From JAYRSJ01 sp041920215 (lineage in GTDB: Bacteria > Pseudomonadota > Gammaproteobacteria > Burkholderiales > Burkholderiaceae_C): a DNA stretch of 31,644 bases. Under the pieces are notes generated by a model. It did not search any database, was not told where the DNA came from, and worked only from the letters and a program-made list of their open reading frames with translations. Shown in pieces: positions 5,793 through 12,901 of the stretch. The DNA lies in NCBI GenBank assembly GCA_041920215.1, contig JAYRSJ010000034.1:1-31644 (forward strand), given 5' to 3'. The position numbers were made by a program, and so were the translations under genes. Every line of letters begins with the position of its first letter. The first letter of the stretch is position 1.

Positions 5793-6413
5793 CTACTTCA
5801 GGCCGCTGATGTAGGACGCGACCGCCTTCATCTCCAGCTCGGTCAGCTTGCTGGCGACGCTGTGCATCACCGCGTTGTCGTTATTGCGTTCGCGCTTGTT
5901 GAACTGCCGCAGCTGCGCCTCGGTGTACTGGGCATGCTGGCCGGCAAGGCGTGGCAGTTGCTCGCTACCTTGCCCCGTTTGTCCATGGCAAGCCACACAG
6001 GCCGGCACACCGCTATAGGGATTGCCGCGCGTGAACACAAAGCGCCCCACCTGAGCGAGTTCCGCATCGTCCACGGGATGCGCCTGGACGGGACGGCTTT
6101 GGAAGTATCGCCCTAGCAATGCGAAATCAGCCGGCTTGAGATCGGCCACCATGGGCTGCATCGTCGTGCTCTTGCGCTTGCCATTCGCATAGTCCGTCAG
6201 CTGACGCTGCAGATAGGCGGCATGTTGCCCGGCCAGACGCGGAAACAAGGGACTGGAGCTCTCGCCGTCTGTCCCGTGGCAGAGAAAACACTTGCCCTGC
6301 ACGATTTCCTCCACACGGGCGAGCTCGTCAGGCAAGAGCGTCGGCGATGCCAGCACCGGCGCGCCTGTAACGATCAACATCGCAAGCAGCAGTTGCCCCA
6401 AACCCAACTTCAT
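5793..6413 (-). CDS. Diheme cytochrome c, c4-like
   Basis: This 206-residue protein has a signal peptide (cleavage probably after VLA near 20-22) and two cytochrome c domains, each with one CxxCH motif: CFLCH at 42-46 and CVACH at 139-143. The two halves repeat the PRLAGQHAxY block (58-67 and again after the second heme), the internal duplication typical of cytochrome c4. Length fits the family. Cytochromes c4 shuttle electrons in the periplasm, usually to terminal oxidases. Here the gene converges with fccAB, suggesting an acceptor for sulfide-derived electrons, but that link is inference. The start at 6413 has AGGGAG about 5 nt upstream. Confidence 0.85.
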   Translation of the reverse strand: MKLGLGQLLLAMLIVTGAPVLASPTLLPDELARVEEIVQGKCFLCHGTDGESSSPLFPRLAGQHAAYLQRQLTDYANGKRKSTTMQPMVADLKPADFALLGRYFQSRPVQAHPVDDAELAQVGRFVFTRGNPYSGVPACVACHGQTGQGSEQLPRLAGQHAQYTEAQLRQFNKRERNNDNAVMHSVASKLTELEMKAVASYISGLK

Positions 6414-6671
6414 ACCAGCTCCCTTGAACGAACAGCCAAATCATGCCAGCCGACGCGATACCAGCCGAGGCAGGCCCGGCCGGCCCGCAAGGAATCTGCC
6501 CAAAGTGATGCATAGACACATCACTGATCGCGGGAAGTAAGGGCTTCTCCCGTCCCGCAGGCATTCGGCGCTCTGCCCGGGGAAGCTCCCGGTTTACAGT
6601 GCGAAAGCCATGGGCGATCATGCCCCGTTGGTTGTGTCCGCGCAGAGCTGGCACTGCCCGTCCCACAATCT
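6414..6671. other. Divergent control region between the cytochrome c4 gene and pilB
   Basis: No gene is supported in these 258 bp. They contain a 7-bp-arm inverted repeat AGTGATG/CATCACT (6504-6510 and 6519-6525, 8-nt spacer) that could be an operator. A wider-spaced GCGGGA/TCCCGC pair lies at 6530-6535 and 6553-6558. I could not assign a promoter with confidence. Confidence 0.4.
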
Positions 6672-8399
6672 ATGCATGTTGACAACTCCTTGAGCGAAGC
6701 AGCAACTTCAACTCTGTCCGGCGTCGCGCGGGTGCTGGTCAATGCGGGCAAGCTGCCAGCCAAGACAGCCGAAGACTTGGTGCGCCAGGCGCGCGAGAAG
6801 AAAAGCGGCTTCGTCGCCGCGGTCATGGCGGCCGGCGCAATCAGCCCGGCCGAACTCGCGCACACGCTTTCCAGCGCACTGGCCCTGCCCGTCGTTGACC
6901 TGAACGCACTCGATCCTCAGCGACTGCCGCACAACGTCATCGATGCCAAGCTCAGTCTGCAGTACCAGGTCGTGGCGCTCGGCAGGCGCGGCAATCGCCT
7001 ATTCATCGGTGGGGCCGACCCCACCGACCAGGAGGTGGTGGAGCGCATCAAGTTCGCCACCCAGCTGGCCCCCGAATGGGTCATCGTCGAGCATGACAAG
7101 CTCAGCAAGCTCTTGGCCGGCGCCAGTGCCAGCGCCGCCGAATCGCTAGAGGCCATCACCGGCGGTGACTTCGACTTCGACATCGCCGATGAGGAAGCGG
7201 CCCCGAAGGAAGAGGCGGCCGACATGGCCGATGTGGAAGACGCACCGGTGGTGCGTTTTCTGCAGAAGATGTTGATCGACGCGATCAATATGCGGGCTTC
7301 CGATCTACATTTCGAGCCCTACGAGTACCACTACCGCGTGCGCTTTCGCGTCGACGGCGAGTTGCGCGAGATCACCCAACCGCCGATCGCGATCAAGGAC
7401 AAGCTCGCCTCACGCATCAAGGTCATCTCGCGCATGGACATTGCCGAGCGCCGGGTGCCGCAAGATGGGCGAATGAAGCTGAAGTTCGGCGCCAAGGCCA
7501 TCGACTTCCGCGTCAGCACGCTGCCCACCCTGTTCGGTGAGAAGATCGTCATCCGTATTCTCGACCCCTCCTCGGCCAAGCTGGGCATTGAGGCCCTGGG
7601 CTACGAGAAGGCGGAAAAGGAACGGCTGCTCGCCTGCATACAGCGGCCCTACGGCATGATTCTGGTGACCGGACCAACGGGCTCGGGCAAGACGGTATCG
7701 CTTTACACCTGCCTGAACATCCTGAACCAGCCCGGCGTCAATATCTCCACCGTCGAGGATCCTGCCGAAATCAACCTGCCCGGCATCAATCAGGTCAATG
7801 TCAACGACAAGGCAGGTCTGACTTTTGCGGCGGCACTGAAGTCCTTCCTGCGCCAGGATCCGGACGTGATCATGGTCGGTGAAATCCGCGACCTGGAGAC
7901 TGCAGACATTGCCATCAAGGCCGCACAGACTGGCCATATGGTGATGTCCACCCTGCACACCAATGATGCGCCGACTACGCTGACGCGCTTGCTGAACATG
8001 GGCGTGGCACCGTTCAATATCGCGTCCAGCGTCTTGCTGATCACGGCACAGCGTCTAGCACGCCGGCTGTGCGAGAACTGCAAGGCTCCGGCCGACTATC
8101 CGCGTGAGGCCCTGCTGCGCGCCGGCTTTGCCGATGAGGAGCTCGACGGCAGCTGGAAGCTATATCGGGCGGTAGGTTGCTCAAGTTGCAACAATGGGTA
8201 TCGCGGACGTGTCGGTCTTTACCAAGTGATGCCCATCAGCGAAGAAATCCAGCGCATCATCCTGTCGTCCGGCACATCGATGGACATCGCAGCGCAGGCC
8301 CGCAGCGAGGGCGTTCGCGATCTGCGGCAGTCCGGCCTGGTCAAGGTCCGTGCCGGCGTCACGACGCTGGAAGAAGTGCTTTCGGCCACCAATGAATAA
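6672..8399 (+). CDS. pilB: Type IV pilus assembly ATPase PilB
   Basis: This 575-residue PilB has an N-terminal GspE/MshEN domain (about 25-150) and a C-terminal secretion-ATPase domain. The Walker A motif GPTGSGKT is at 334-341 and the GEIRD block at 403-407. A His-box segment follows (MSTLHTNDAPTTLTRL). Four cysteines bind zinc, as is standard for extension ATPases: C467 and C470 (CENC), C503 and C506 (CSSC). It powers pilin extraction from the inner membrane and fibre extension. It leads pilC (53 bp downstream) and pilD. The start is taken at 6672, the first ATG of the frame. Its upstream signal is weak. Confidence 0.96.
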   Translation: MHVDNSLSEAATSTLSGVARVLVNAGKLPAKTAEDLVRQAREKKSGFVAAVMAAGAISPAELAHTLSSALALPVVDLNALDPQRLPHNVIDAKLSLQYQVVALGRRGNRLFIGGADPTDQEVVERIKFATQLAPEWVIVEHDKLSKLLAGASASAAESLEAITGGDFDFDIADEEAAPKEEAADMADVEDAPVVRFLQKMLIDAINMRASDLHFEPYEYHYRVRFRVDGELREITQPPIAIKDKLASRIKVISRMDIAERRVPQDGRMKLKFGAKAIDFRVSTLPTLFGEKIVIRILDPSSAKLGIEALGYEKAEKERLLACIQRPYGMILVTGPTGSGKTVSLYTCLNILNQPGVNISTVEDPAEINLPGINQVNVNDKAGLTFAAALKSFLRQDPDVIMVGEIRDLETADIAIKAAQTGHMVMSTLHTNDAPTTLTRLLNMGVAPFNIASSVLLITAQRLARRLCENCKAPADYPREALLRAGFADEELDGSWKLYRAVGCSSCNNGYRGRVGLYQVMPISEEIQRIILSSGTSMDIAAQARSEGVRDLRQSGLVKVRAGVTTLEEVLSATNE

Positions 8400-8452
8400 G
8401 CGCGGGGCTCAGCCATGGTCATCCGCGCCCGCAAGCAATCCCAGGAGGTGAT

Positions 8453-9673
8453 ATGGCGACAAGCGTGAGCGCCAAAGGCGTCAAGGAGTTTGTCTTCGAA
8501 TGGGAGGGCAAGGACCGCAATGGCAAGCTGGTCCGCGGCGAGATGCGCGCCGGTGGCGAAGCCATGGTCAGCGCCCAGCTGCGTCGTCAGGGTGTGCTCG
8601 TCAGCAAGGTCAAGAAGCGGCGCGTCAGCGGCGGCAAGAAGATCACGGCCAAGGATCTGGCCGTCTTTACACGCCAGTTGGCGACCATGATGCGGGCCGG
8701 TGTACCCCTGCTGCAGTCCTTCGACATCGTCGGGCGCGGTAGCACCAACCCGCGCATGACGCGATTGCTCAATGAGATCCGACAGGATGTCGAAACCGGC
8801 ACCAGCCTGTCCTCGGCCCTGCGCAAGCATCCTTTGTACTTCGACGCGCTGTACTGCAATCTGGTCGAGGCGGGAGAGTCAGGCGGTATTTTGGAAGCCC
8901 TGCTGGACCGGCTGGCGATTTACCAGGAAAAGACGGTCGCGATCAAGAACAAGATCAAATCGGCCCTCACCTACCCGATCGCGGTGATGGTCGTTGCGTT
9001 CGTGGTCACGGCGGTGATCATGATTTTCGTCGTGCCGGCCTTCAAGGATGTGTTCACCTCCTTCGGCGCCGATCTGCCTGCGCCCACACTGATGGTGATC
9101 GCGATGTCGGAGTTTTTCGTCGCCTACTGGTGGGCCATCTTCGGCTTCATCGGTGGTGGCCTCTATTTCTTCTTCCAGTCGTGGAAACGCTCGGTCAAGA
9201 TGCAGCATGCGATGGACAGGTTGCTGCTGAAGCTACCCATCTTCGGCGATCTGCTCTACAAGTCAGCGGTTGCACGCTGGACGCGCACGCTGTCGACCAT
9301 GTTCGCCGCCGGCGTCCCGCTGGTCGAGGCACTGGACTCGGTGGGCGGCGCCTCGGGCAACGCAGTATTCACTGAAGCCACCGAGAAAATCCAGCGCGAT
9401 GTGTCCACCGGCACCGCACTGACCACCTCGATGCAGACCACCGGCATTTTCCCGACCATGGTGCTGCAGATGGCCGCCATCGGCGAGGAGTCGGGCTCGC
9501 TGGACCATATGCTGGCCAAATCGGCCGAATTCTATGAGGACGAGGTGGACGAGGCGGTCAAGGGTCTGTCCGCCCTGATGGAGCCCTTCATCATCGTCTT
9601 CCTGGGCACTTTGATCGGTGGCATCGTCGTCGCCATGTATCTGCCCATCTTCAAACTGGGTCAGGTGGTCTGA
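8453..9673 (+). CDS. pilC: Type IV pilus inner-membrane platform protein PilC
   Basis: This 406-residue protein has two tandem GspF domains. The first includes FTRQLATMMRAGVPLLQSFD near 66 and the second WTRTLSTMFAAGVPLVEALD near 280. There are three hydrophobic segments (about 175-200, 220-245 and 370-395). PilC sits under the pilus in the inner membrane and couples PilB rotation to pilin insertion. The start at 8453 is fixed by a strong AGGAGG at 8443-8448. It lies between pilB and pilD, whose start is 3 bp after its stop, so the three genes form one operon. Confidence 0.96.
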   Translation: MATSVSAKGVKEFVFEWEGKDRNGKLVRGEMRAGGEAMVSAQLRRQGVLVSKVKKRRVSGGKKITAKDLAVFTRQLATMMRAGVPLLQSFDIVGRGSTNPRMTRLLNEIRQDVETGTSLSSALRKHPLYFDALYCNLVEAGESGGILEALLDRLAIYQEKTVAIKNKIKSALTYPIAVMVVAFVVTAVIMIFVVPAFKDVFTSFGADLPAPTLMVIAMSEFFVAYWWAIFGFIGGGLYFFFQSWKRSVKMQHAMDRLLLKLPIFGDLLYKSAVARWTRTLSTMFAAGVPLVEALDSVGGASGNAVFTEATEKIQRDVSTGTALTTSMQTTGIFPTMVLQMAAIGEESGSLDHMLAKSAEFYEDEVDEAVKGLSALMEPFIIVFLGTLIGGIVVAMYLPIFKLGQVV

Positions 9674-9676
9674 GTC

Positions 9677-10615
9677 GTGCCTATGCAGATGAGTGATTTC
9701 GCCTGGCTGCTGACCCCCTGGGCGCTGGGGGTGCTGGGGCTATGCATCGGCAGCTTCCTCAATGTGCTGATCCATCGCCTGCCGCTGATGATGGAGCGAC
9801 AGTGGATGAACGATGCGGCGGTGCAACTCAGCGACACCGACGACTTGCAGCGTGCAGCCGGCCTGCCCAGGGGTGAGGCCGACAAGCTGGTGAGCGCCGT
9901 CGAGTCTCTGCATGCCAAGCTGGCAGCCCTGCCCCACCTGGGCATCGCCACGCCACGCTCGCGCTGCCCGCATTGCGGCCATCAGCTGCGCTGGCACGAG
10001 AACTTGCCGCTGCTGGGCTGGCTACGTCTGGGCGGCCGCTGTGCGTCCTGCAAGACCCGCATCTCGGTCCGTTATCCGCTGGTCGAACTGGTAACCGGCC
10101 TGCTGTTTGCTGCCGTCGGCTGGCAGTTCGCGGGCGAGCCGGTGGCCCTGCTGTGGTGCGGCTTCGTCGCCACGCTGCTCACGTTGGCGGCGATCGACTG
10201 GGACACCACCTTGCTGCCTGATGCGCTCAACCAGCCGCTGCTTTGGGCCGGCCTGACCGCGGCGCTGTTGGGCTGGACCATCCCCCTGGACACGGCGCTC
10301 AAAGGAGCGCTGGCCGGCTACCTGTCGCTGTGGTCAGTCTACTGGCTGTTCAAGCTGGTTACCGGCAAGGAGGGCATGGGCTACGGCGACTTCAAGCTGC
10401 TGGCCGCCCTGGGCGCCTGGCTGGGCTGGCAGATGGTGTTGCCCATCGTACTGGGCGCCTCGCTGATAGGCGCAGTCGTCGGTATCGCGATGAAGCTGAG
10501 CAGCGCGCTGCGCGAAGGCCGTTACGTGCCTTTCGGCCCCTTCCTCGCCGGCGGCGGTCTGGTCGTGCTGTTTGCCGGAACGGAGCGGGTGCTGGGCTGG
10601 CTGGGCTGGGCCTGA
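9677..10615 (+). CDS. pilD: Prepilin leader peptidase / N-methyltransferase PilD
   Basis: This bifunctional inner-membrane aspartic peptidase cleaves the glycine-phenylalanine junction of prepilins and methylates the new N-terminus. The 312-residue protein has the cytoplasmic zinc tetracysteine loop (CPHC near 97 and CASC near 123). The two catalytic aspartates are in AIDWDTTLLPD and in the GxGD motif GYGDFKLLAALGAWLG. About eight hydrophobic segments are visible. The frame opens with GTG at 9677; in-frame ATGs at 9683 and 9689 are alternatives and none has a decisive ribosome-binding site. Its substrates include the pilins encoded at 22163-25442. Confidence 0.95.
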   Translation: MPMQMSDFAWLLTPWALGVLGLCIGSFLNVLIHRLPLMMERQWMNDAAVQLSDTDDLQRAAGLPRGEADKLVSAVESLHAKLAALPHLGIATPRSRCPHCGHQLRWHENLPLLGWLRLGGRCASCKTRISVRYPLVELVTGLLFAAVGWQFAGEPVALLWCGFVATLLTLAAIDWDTTLLPDALNQPLLWAGLTAALLGWTIPLDTALKGALAGYLSLWSVYWLFKLVTGKEGMGYGDFKLLAALGAWLGWQMVLPIVLGASLIGAVVGIAMKLSSALREGRYVPFGPFLAGGGLVVLFAGTERVLGWLGWA

Positions 10616-10643
10616 AGCGCCGACCACAGGAGCCCAAGCGGCG

Positions 10644-11249
10644 ATGCGTATCGGCCTGACCGGCGGCATAGGCAGCGGCAAGAGCACGGTGGCGGGCCTG
10701 CTGGTCGAGGCCGGCGCCAGCCTGATAGACACCGACGCCATCGCCCGGCAGCTGACGCAGGCCGGCGGTGCGGCCATGCCGGCCATCGCGGCCGAGTTCG
10801 GCCCCGGCCTGCTGGATGCCGCCGGCGCGCTGGATCGTGCCGCGATGCGAGCCTTGGCCTTCGGCGACATCGGTGCCCGCAAACGGCTGGAGGCCATACT
10901 GCACCCGCTGATCGGCCAGCTCTGCGACAGCCAGGCAGCGGCCGCCCAGAGCGCACTGATCGTCTTTGATGTGCCGCTGCTGGTCGAGTCCGGGCGCTGG
11001 CGCCAGCGGGTGGACCGTGTGCTGCTGGTCGACTGCAGCGAGACGACGCAGATCGAGCGGGTTATGCAACGCTCTGCCTGGACCCAATCCGCTGTCGAAG
11101 CGGTGCTCGCCCAGCAGGCGAGCCGCCCGCAACGCCGAGCGGCGGCCGATGCGGTGATCCACAACGAGGGCCTCTCGCTGCAGGCGCTGCGAGGGCAAGT
11201 CCTGACCCTTGCCCAGCGCTGGCAGGGCCAGGGGCGCCAGCGCTTGTGA
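10644..11249 (+). CDS. coaE: Dephospho-CoA kinase
   Basis: CoaE phosphorylates dephospho-CoA at the 3' hydroxyl in the last step of coenzyme A synthesis. The 201-residue protein begins MRIGLTGGIGSGKST, a P-loop at about 7-15. It continues with the DTD motif (LIDTDAIARQL) near 31-41 and the HPLI block, and has the FDVPLLVESG segment near 110-119. A lid segment rich in Arg (RPQRRAAADAVI) follows near 159. It starts 28 bp after pilD; the pilD-coaE-zapD-yacG linkage is common in proteobacteria. The C-terminus is slightly basic, nothing unusual. Confidence 0.95.
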   Translation: MRIGLTGGIGSGKSTVAGLLVEAGASLIDTDAIARQLTQAGGAAMPAIAAEFGPGLLDAAGALDRAAMRALAFGDIGARKRLEAILHPLIGQLCDSQAAAAQSALIVFDVPLLVESGRWRQRVDRVLLVDCSETTQIERVMQRSAWTQSAVEAVLAQQASRPQRRAAADAVIHNEGLSLQALRGQVLTLAQRWQGQGRQRL

Positions 11250-11315
11250 AACAATCGGGGCGTGGCGCACGCTAGGCCACAATCCCCGGCTCAGCGCCGA
11301 GCCCTAAGACGAGGA

Positions 11316-12080
11316 ATGGCCGCCTTGGTCCTGTACGAATACCCGTTCAACGAGAGCATCCGCACGATGCTGCGTCTGGAGCATCTGTTCGACCGTCTGG
11401 GACAGCTGATCCCACGCGAGTCGCCGCTGGACCATCACTTCGCGCTGGTGACCGTTTTCGAGATCATGGACGTAGCCTCGCGTGCCGATCTGAAATCGGA
11501 TCTGCTGAAGGAGCTGGAGCGCCACAAGGCCCAGCTGAACAGCTACCGCGGCAACCCGGCCATCGCCGAGGAGGCGCTGAACGAAGTCATCCAGCGTATC
11601 GACCAGGCCTATGCCCAGCTGAACCAGCTGGTCGGCAAGGCCGGCCATGCACTGACCTCGAATGACTGGCTGATGAGCATACGCAGCCGCATCAGCATCC
11701 CGGGTGGCACCTGCGAGTTCGATCTCCCGGCCTACTACACCTGGCAGCAATTCCTGCCGGCCCGCCGGCGCAACGATCTGCTGCAATGGACCGCCTCGCT
11801 GATGCCCCTCGCCCAGGCCCTGCAGGTGCTGCTGGGCCTGCTGCGCGATTCCGGCGCACCGCACAAGGTGGCGGCCCAGGCCGGCCAGTTCCAGCAAAGC
11901 CTGCCGGCCGGCAAGACCTACCAGCTGCTGCGCATGCGCATCGATCCCAGCCTGGGCCTGATCCCCGAGATCAGCGGCCACCGCCTGATGATTTCCATAC
12001 GCCTGATGCGTCAGGACGAGGAGGGCCGGCTCAAGCTGGCCGCCCAGGACGCCGGCTTCGAACTGACGCTATGCGCATGA
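11316..12080 (+). CDS. zapD: Cell division protein ZapD
   Basis: ZapD cross-links FtsZ filaments and stabilises the Z-ring. The characteristic opening is MAALVLYEYPFNESIRTMLR, followed by LEHLFDRLGQL and a helical middle part, then the second domain with YTWQQFLP and the ISGHRLMISIRLM strand near the C-terminus. I take 11316 as the start because family members begin just before V-x-Y-E-Y-P-F-N-E and the resulting 254 aa match the family length. An in-frame GTG at 11262 would add 18 residues that look like untranslated sequence. Its stop overlaps the yacG start by 4 bp. Confidence 0.93.
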   Translation: MAALVLYEYPFNESIRTMLRLEHLFDRLGQLIPRESPLDHHFALVTVFEIMDVASRADLKSDLLKELERHKAQLNSYRGNPAIAEEALNEVIQRIDQAYAQLNQLVGKAGHALTSNDWLMSIRSRISIPGGTCEFDLPAYYTWQQFLPARRRNDLLQWTASLMPLAQALQVLLGLLRDSGAPHKVAAQAGQFQQSLPAGKTYQLLRMRIDPSLGLIPEISGHRLMISIRLMRQDEEGRLKLAAQDAGFELTLCA

Positions 12081-12289
12081 GCCAGCAACAACCTCCGACC
12101 CCACCAGCCGCGCGCGCCCGCCTCGTGCCCTGCCCTACCTGCGGCGGCGACAGCGTGTTCGCCCCCAGCAATCTCTGGCGCCCCTTTTGCAGCGAGCGCT
12201 GCCGCCAGATCGATCTGGGCGCCTGGGCTAGCGAAAGTTTCCGCGTCGAGGCCGCGCCGCCCACGGACGAGCAGGATCTAGAGCAGTAG
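12077..12289 (+). CDS. yacG: DNA gyrase inhibitor YacG, small zinc-finger protein
   Basis: This 70-residue protein has the YacG zinc knuckle, CPTC followed after about 15 residues by CSERC, with the conserved RPFCSERCRQIDLGAWASE stretch. YacG binds the C-terminal part of GyrB and blocks DNA binding (family knowledge). The acidic C-terminal tail is also typical. The start is placed at 12077 because ATGA overlaps the zapD stop, indicating translational coupling. An ATG two codons earlier (12071) is also possible. The 3' end overlaps the convergent HAD phosphatase gene by 12 bp. Confidence 0.93.
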   Translation: MSQQQPPTPPAARARLVPCPTCGGDSVFAPSNLWRPFCSERCRQIDLGAWASESFRVEAAPPTDEQDLEQ

Positions 12290-12293
12290 ATCC
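12274..12293. repeat. Inverted repeat holding both convergent stop codons (yacG and HAD gene)
   Basis: GGATCTA (12274-12280) and TAGATCC (12287-12293) are exact reverse complements with a 6-nt spacer. The TAG that ends yacG starts the right arm, and the minus-strand TAG that ends the HAD gene is the mirror position in the left arm. It may act as a small bidirectional terminator, although the stem is short and not GC-rich. Confidence 0.5.
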
Positions 12294-12901
12294 AGGCATT
12301 GAAGCTCGCCGCGCGCCTGCTGGGCATCACGGAACAGCAGGCCCTGCCAGCCCAGACGGCGGGCCGTCTCGATATTGACCGGATGGTCGTCAAGAAAGAT
12401 GCAGCTCTCGGCCGACACGCCGAAGCGCGCCTGCGCCAGCCGATAGACCGCAGGGTCAGGTTTTGAGAGCTTGACCCGGCCGGAGAACACCCCCGCCTCG
12501 AACCACTGGTCGAGCGGATGGCTGCGCTCAAGATGGTCGGCATAGGGCACGGGCATGTTCGACAGGTAGAACAGCCGGTGGCCGGCCGCGCGCAGTTCGT
12601 TCATCAAAGCCAGCGTATCCGGCCGCAGCGCTAGCTCCTGCGGCACCGCGTCGACCACCTGCGCCACCTCGGCAGCCGGCCAGCCGGTGCGCTCGCTGAT
12701 GCGCGCAATCACCTCGTCAGCAGAGATCAGTCCCTGGTCAAAGGCGCCCCAGTCGCCGCTGTAGTTCTGAAAGAACTCGGCGGCCACCGCCACGCCGCCG
12801 GCGGCGTCTGTGACCCTGTGCGGCCAAACCCGTGCCAGAAAGCTGGGCGGATGCCAGCGGAACAAGACGCCGCCGAAATCGAAGACGATGTTTCTGCTCA
12901 T
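12278..12901 (-). CDS. HAD-superfamily phosphatase, YihX/haloacid-dehalogenase-like
   Basis: This 207-residue hydrolase has all HAD blocks in order: motif I VFDFGGVL (nucleophile D8), motif II YLSNMP (Ser in the usual Ser/Thr position), motif III KLSKPDPAVY with the conserved Lys, and motif IV FLDDHPVNI. The residue two after the nucleophile is Gly, not the Asp of classical phosphatases; YihX-type proteins show a similar D-x-G pattern. A helical cap lies between motifs I and II. The start overlaps the pgi stop as ATGA, so it is the last gene of tal-pgi-HAD. That context hints at a sugar-phosphate substrate, for example glucose-1-phosphate as for E. coli YihX, but the substrate is not readable from the sequence. 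Confidence 0.88.
   Translation of the reverse strand: MSRNIVFDFGGVLFRWHPPSFLARVWPHRVTDAAGGVAVAAEFFQNYSGDWGAFDQGLISADEVIARISERTGWPAAEVAQVVDAVPQELALRPDTLALMNELRAAGHRLFYLSNMPVPYADHLERSHPLDQWFEAGVFSGRVKLSKPDPAVYRLAQARFGVSAESCIFLDDHPVNIETARRLGWQGLLFRDAQQARGELQCLDLLL

Noticed and set aside
6504..6525. CRP/FNR-type site
   Set aside because: The half-sites GTGA/TCAC are present, but the spacing between them is far too wide for a CRP or FNR dimer.
10334..11282. Two long overlapping antisense frames opposite pilD and coaE
   Set aside because: Both genes on the plus strand are complete with catalytic motifs. The antisense frames are Arg/Ser/Ala shadows.
11262..11315. GTG start for zapD at 11262
   Set aside because: The 18 extra residues do not resemble ZapD N-termini, and the ATG at 11316 gives the normal family length.
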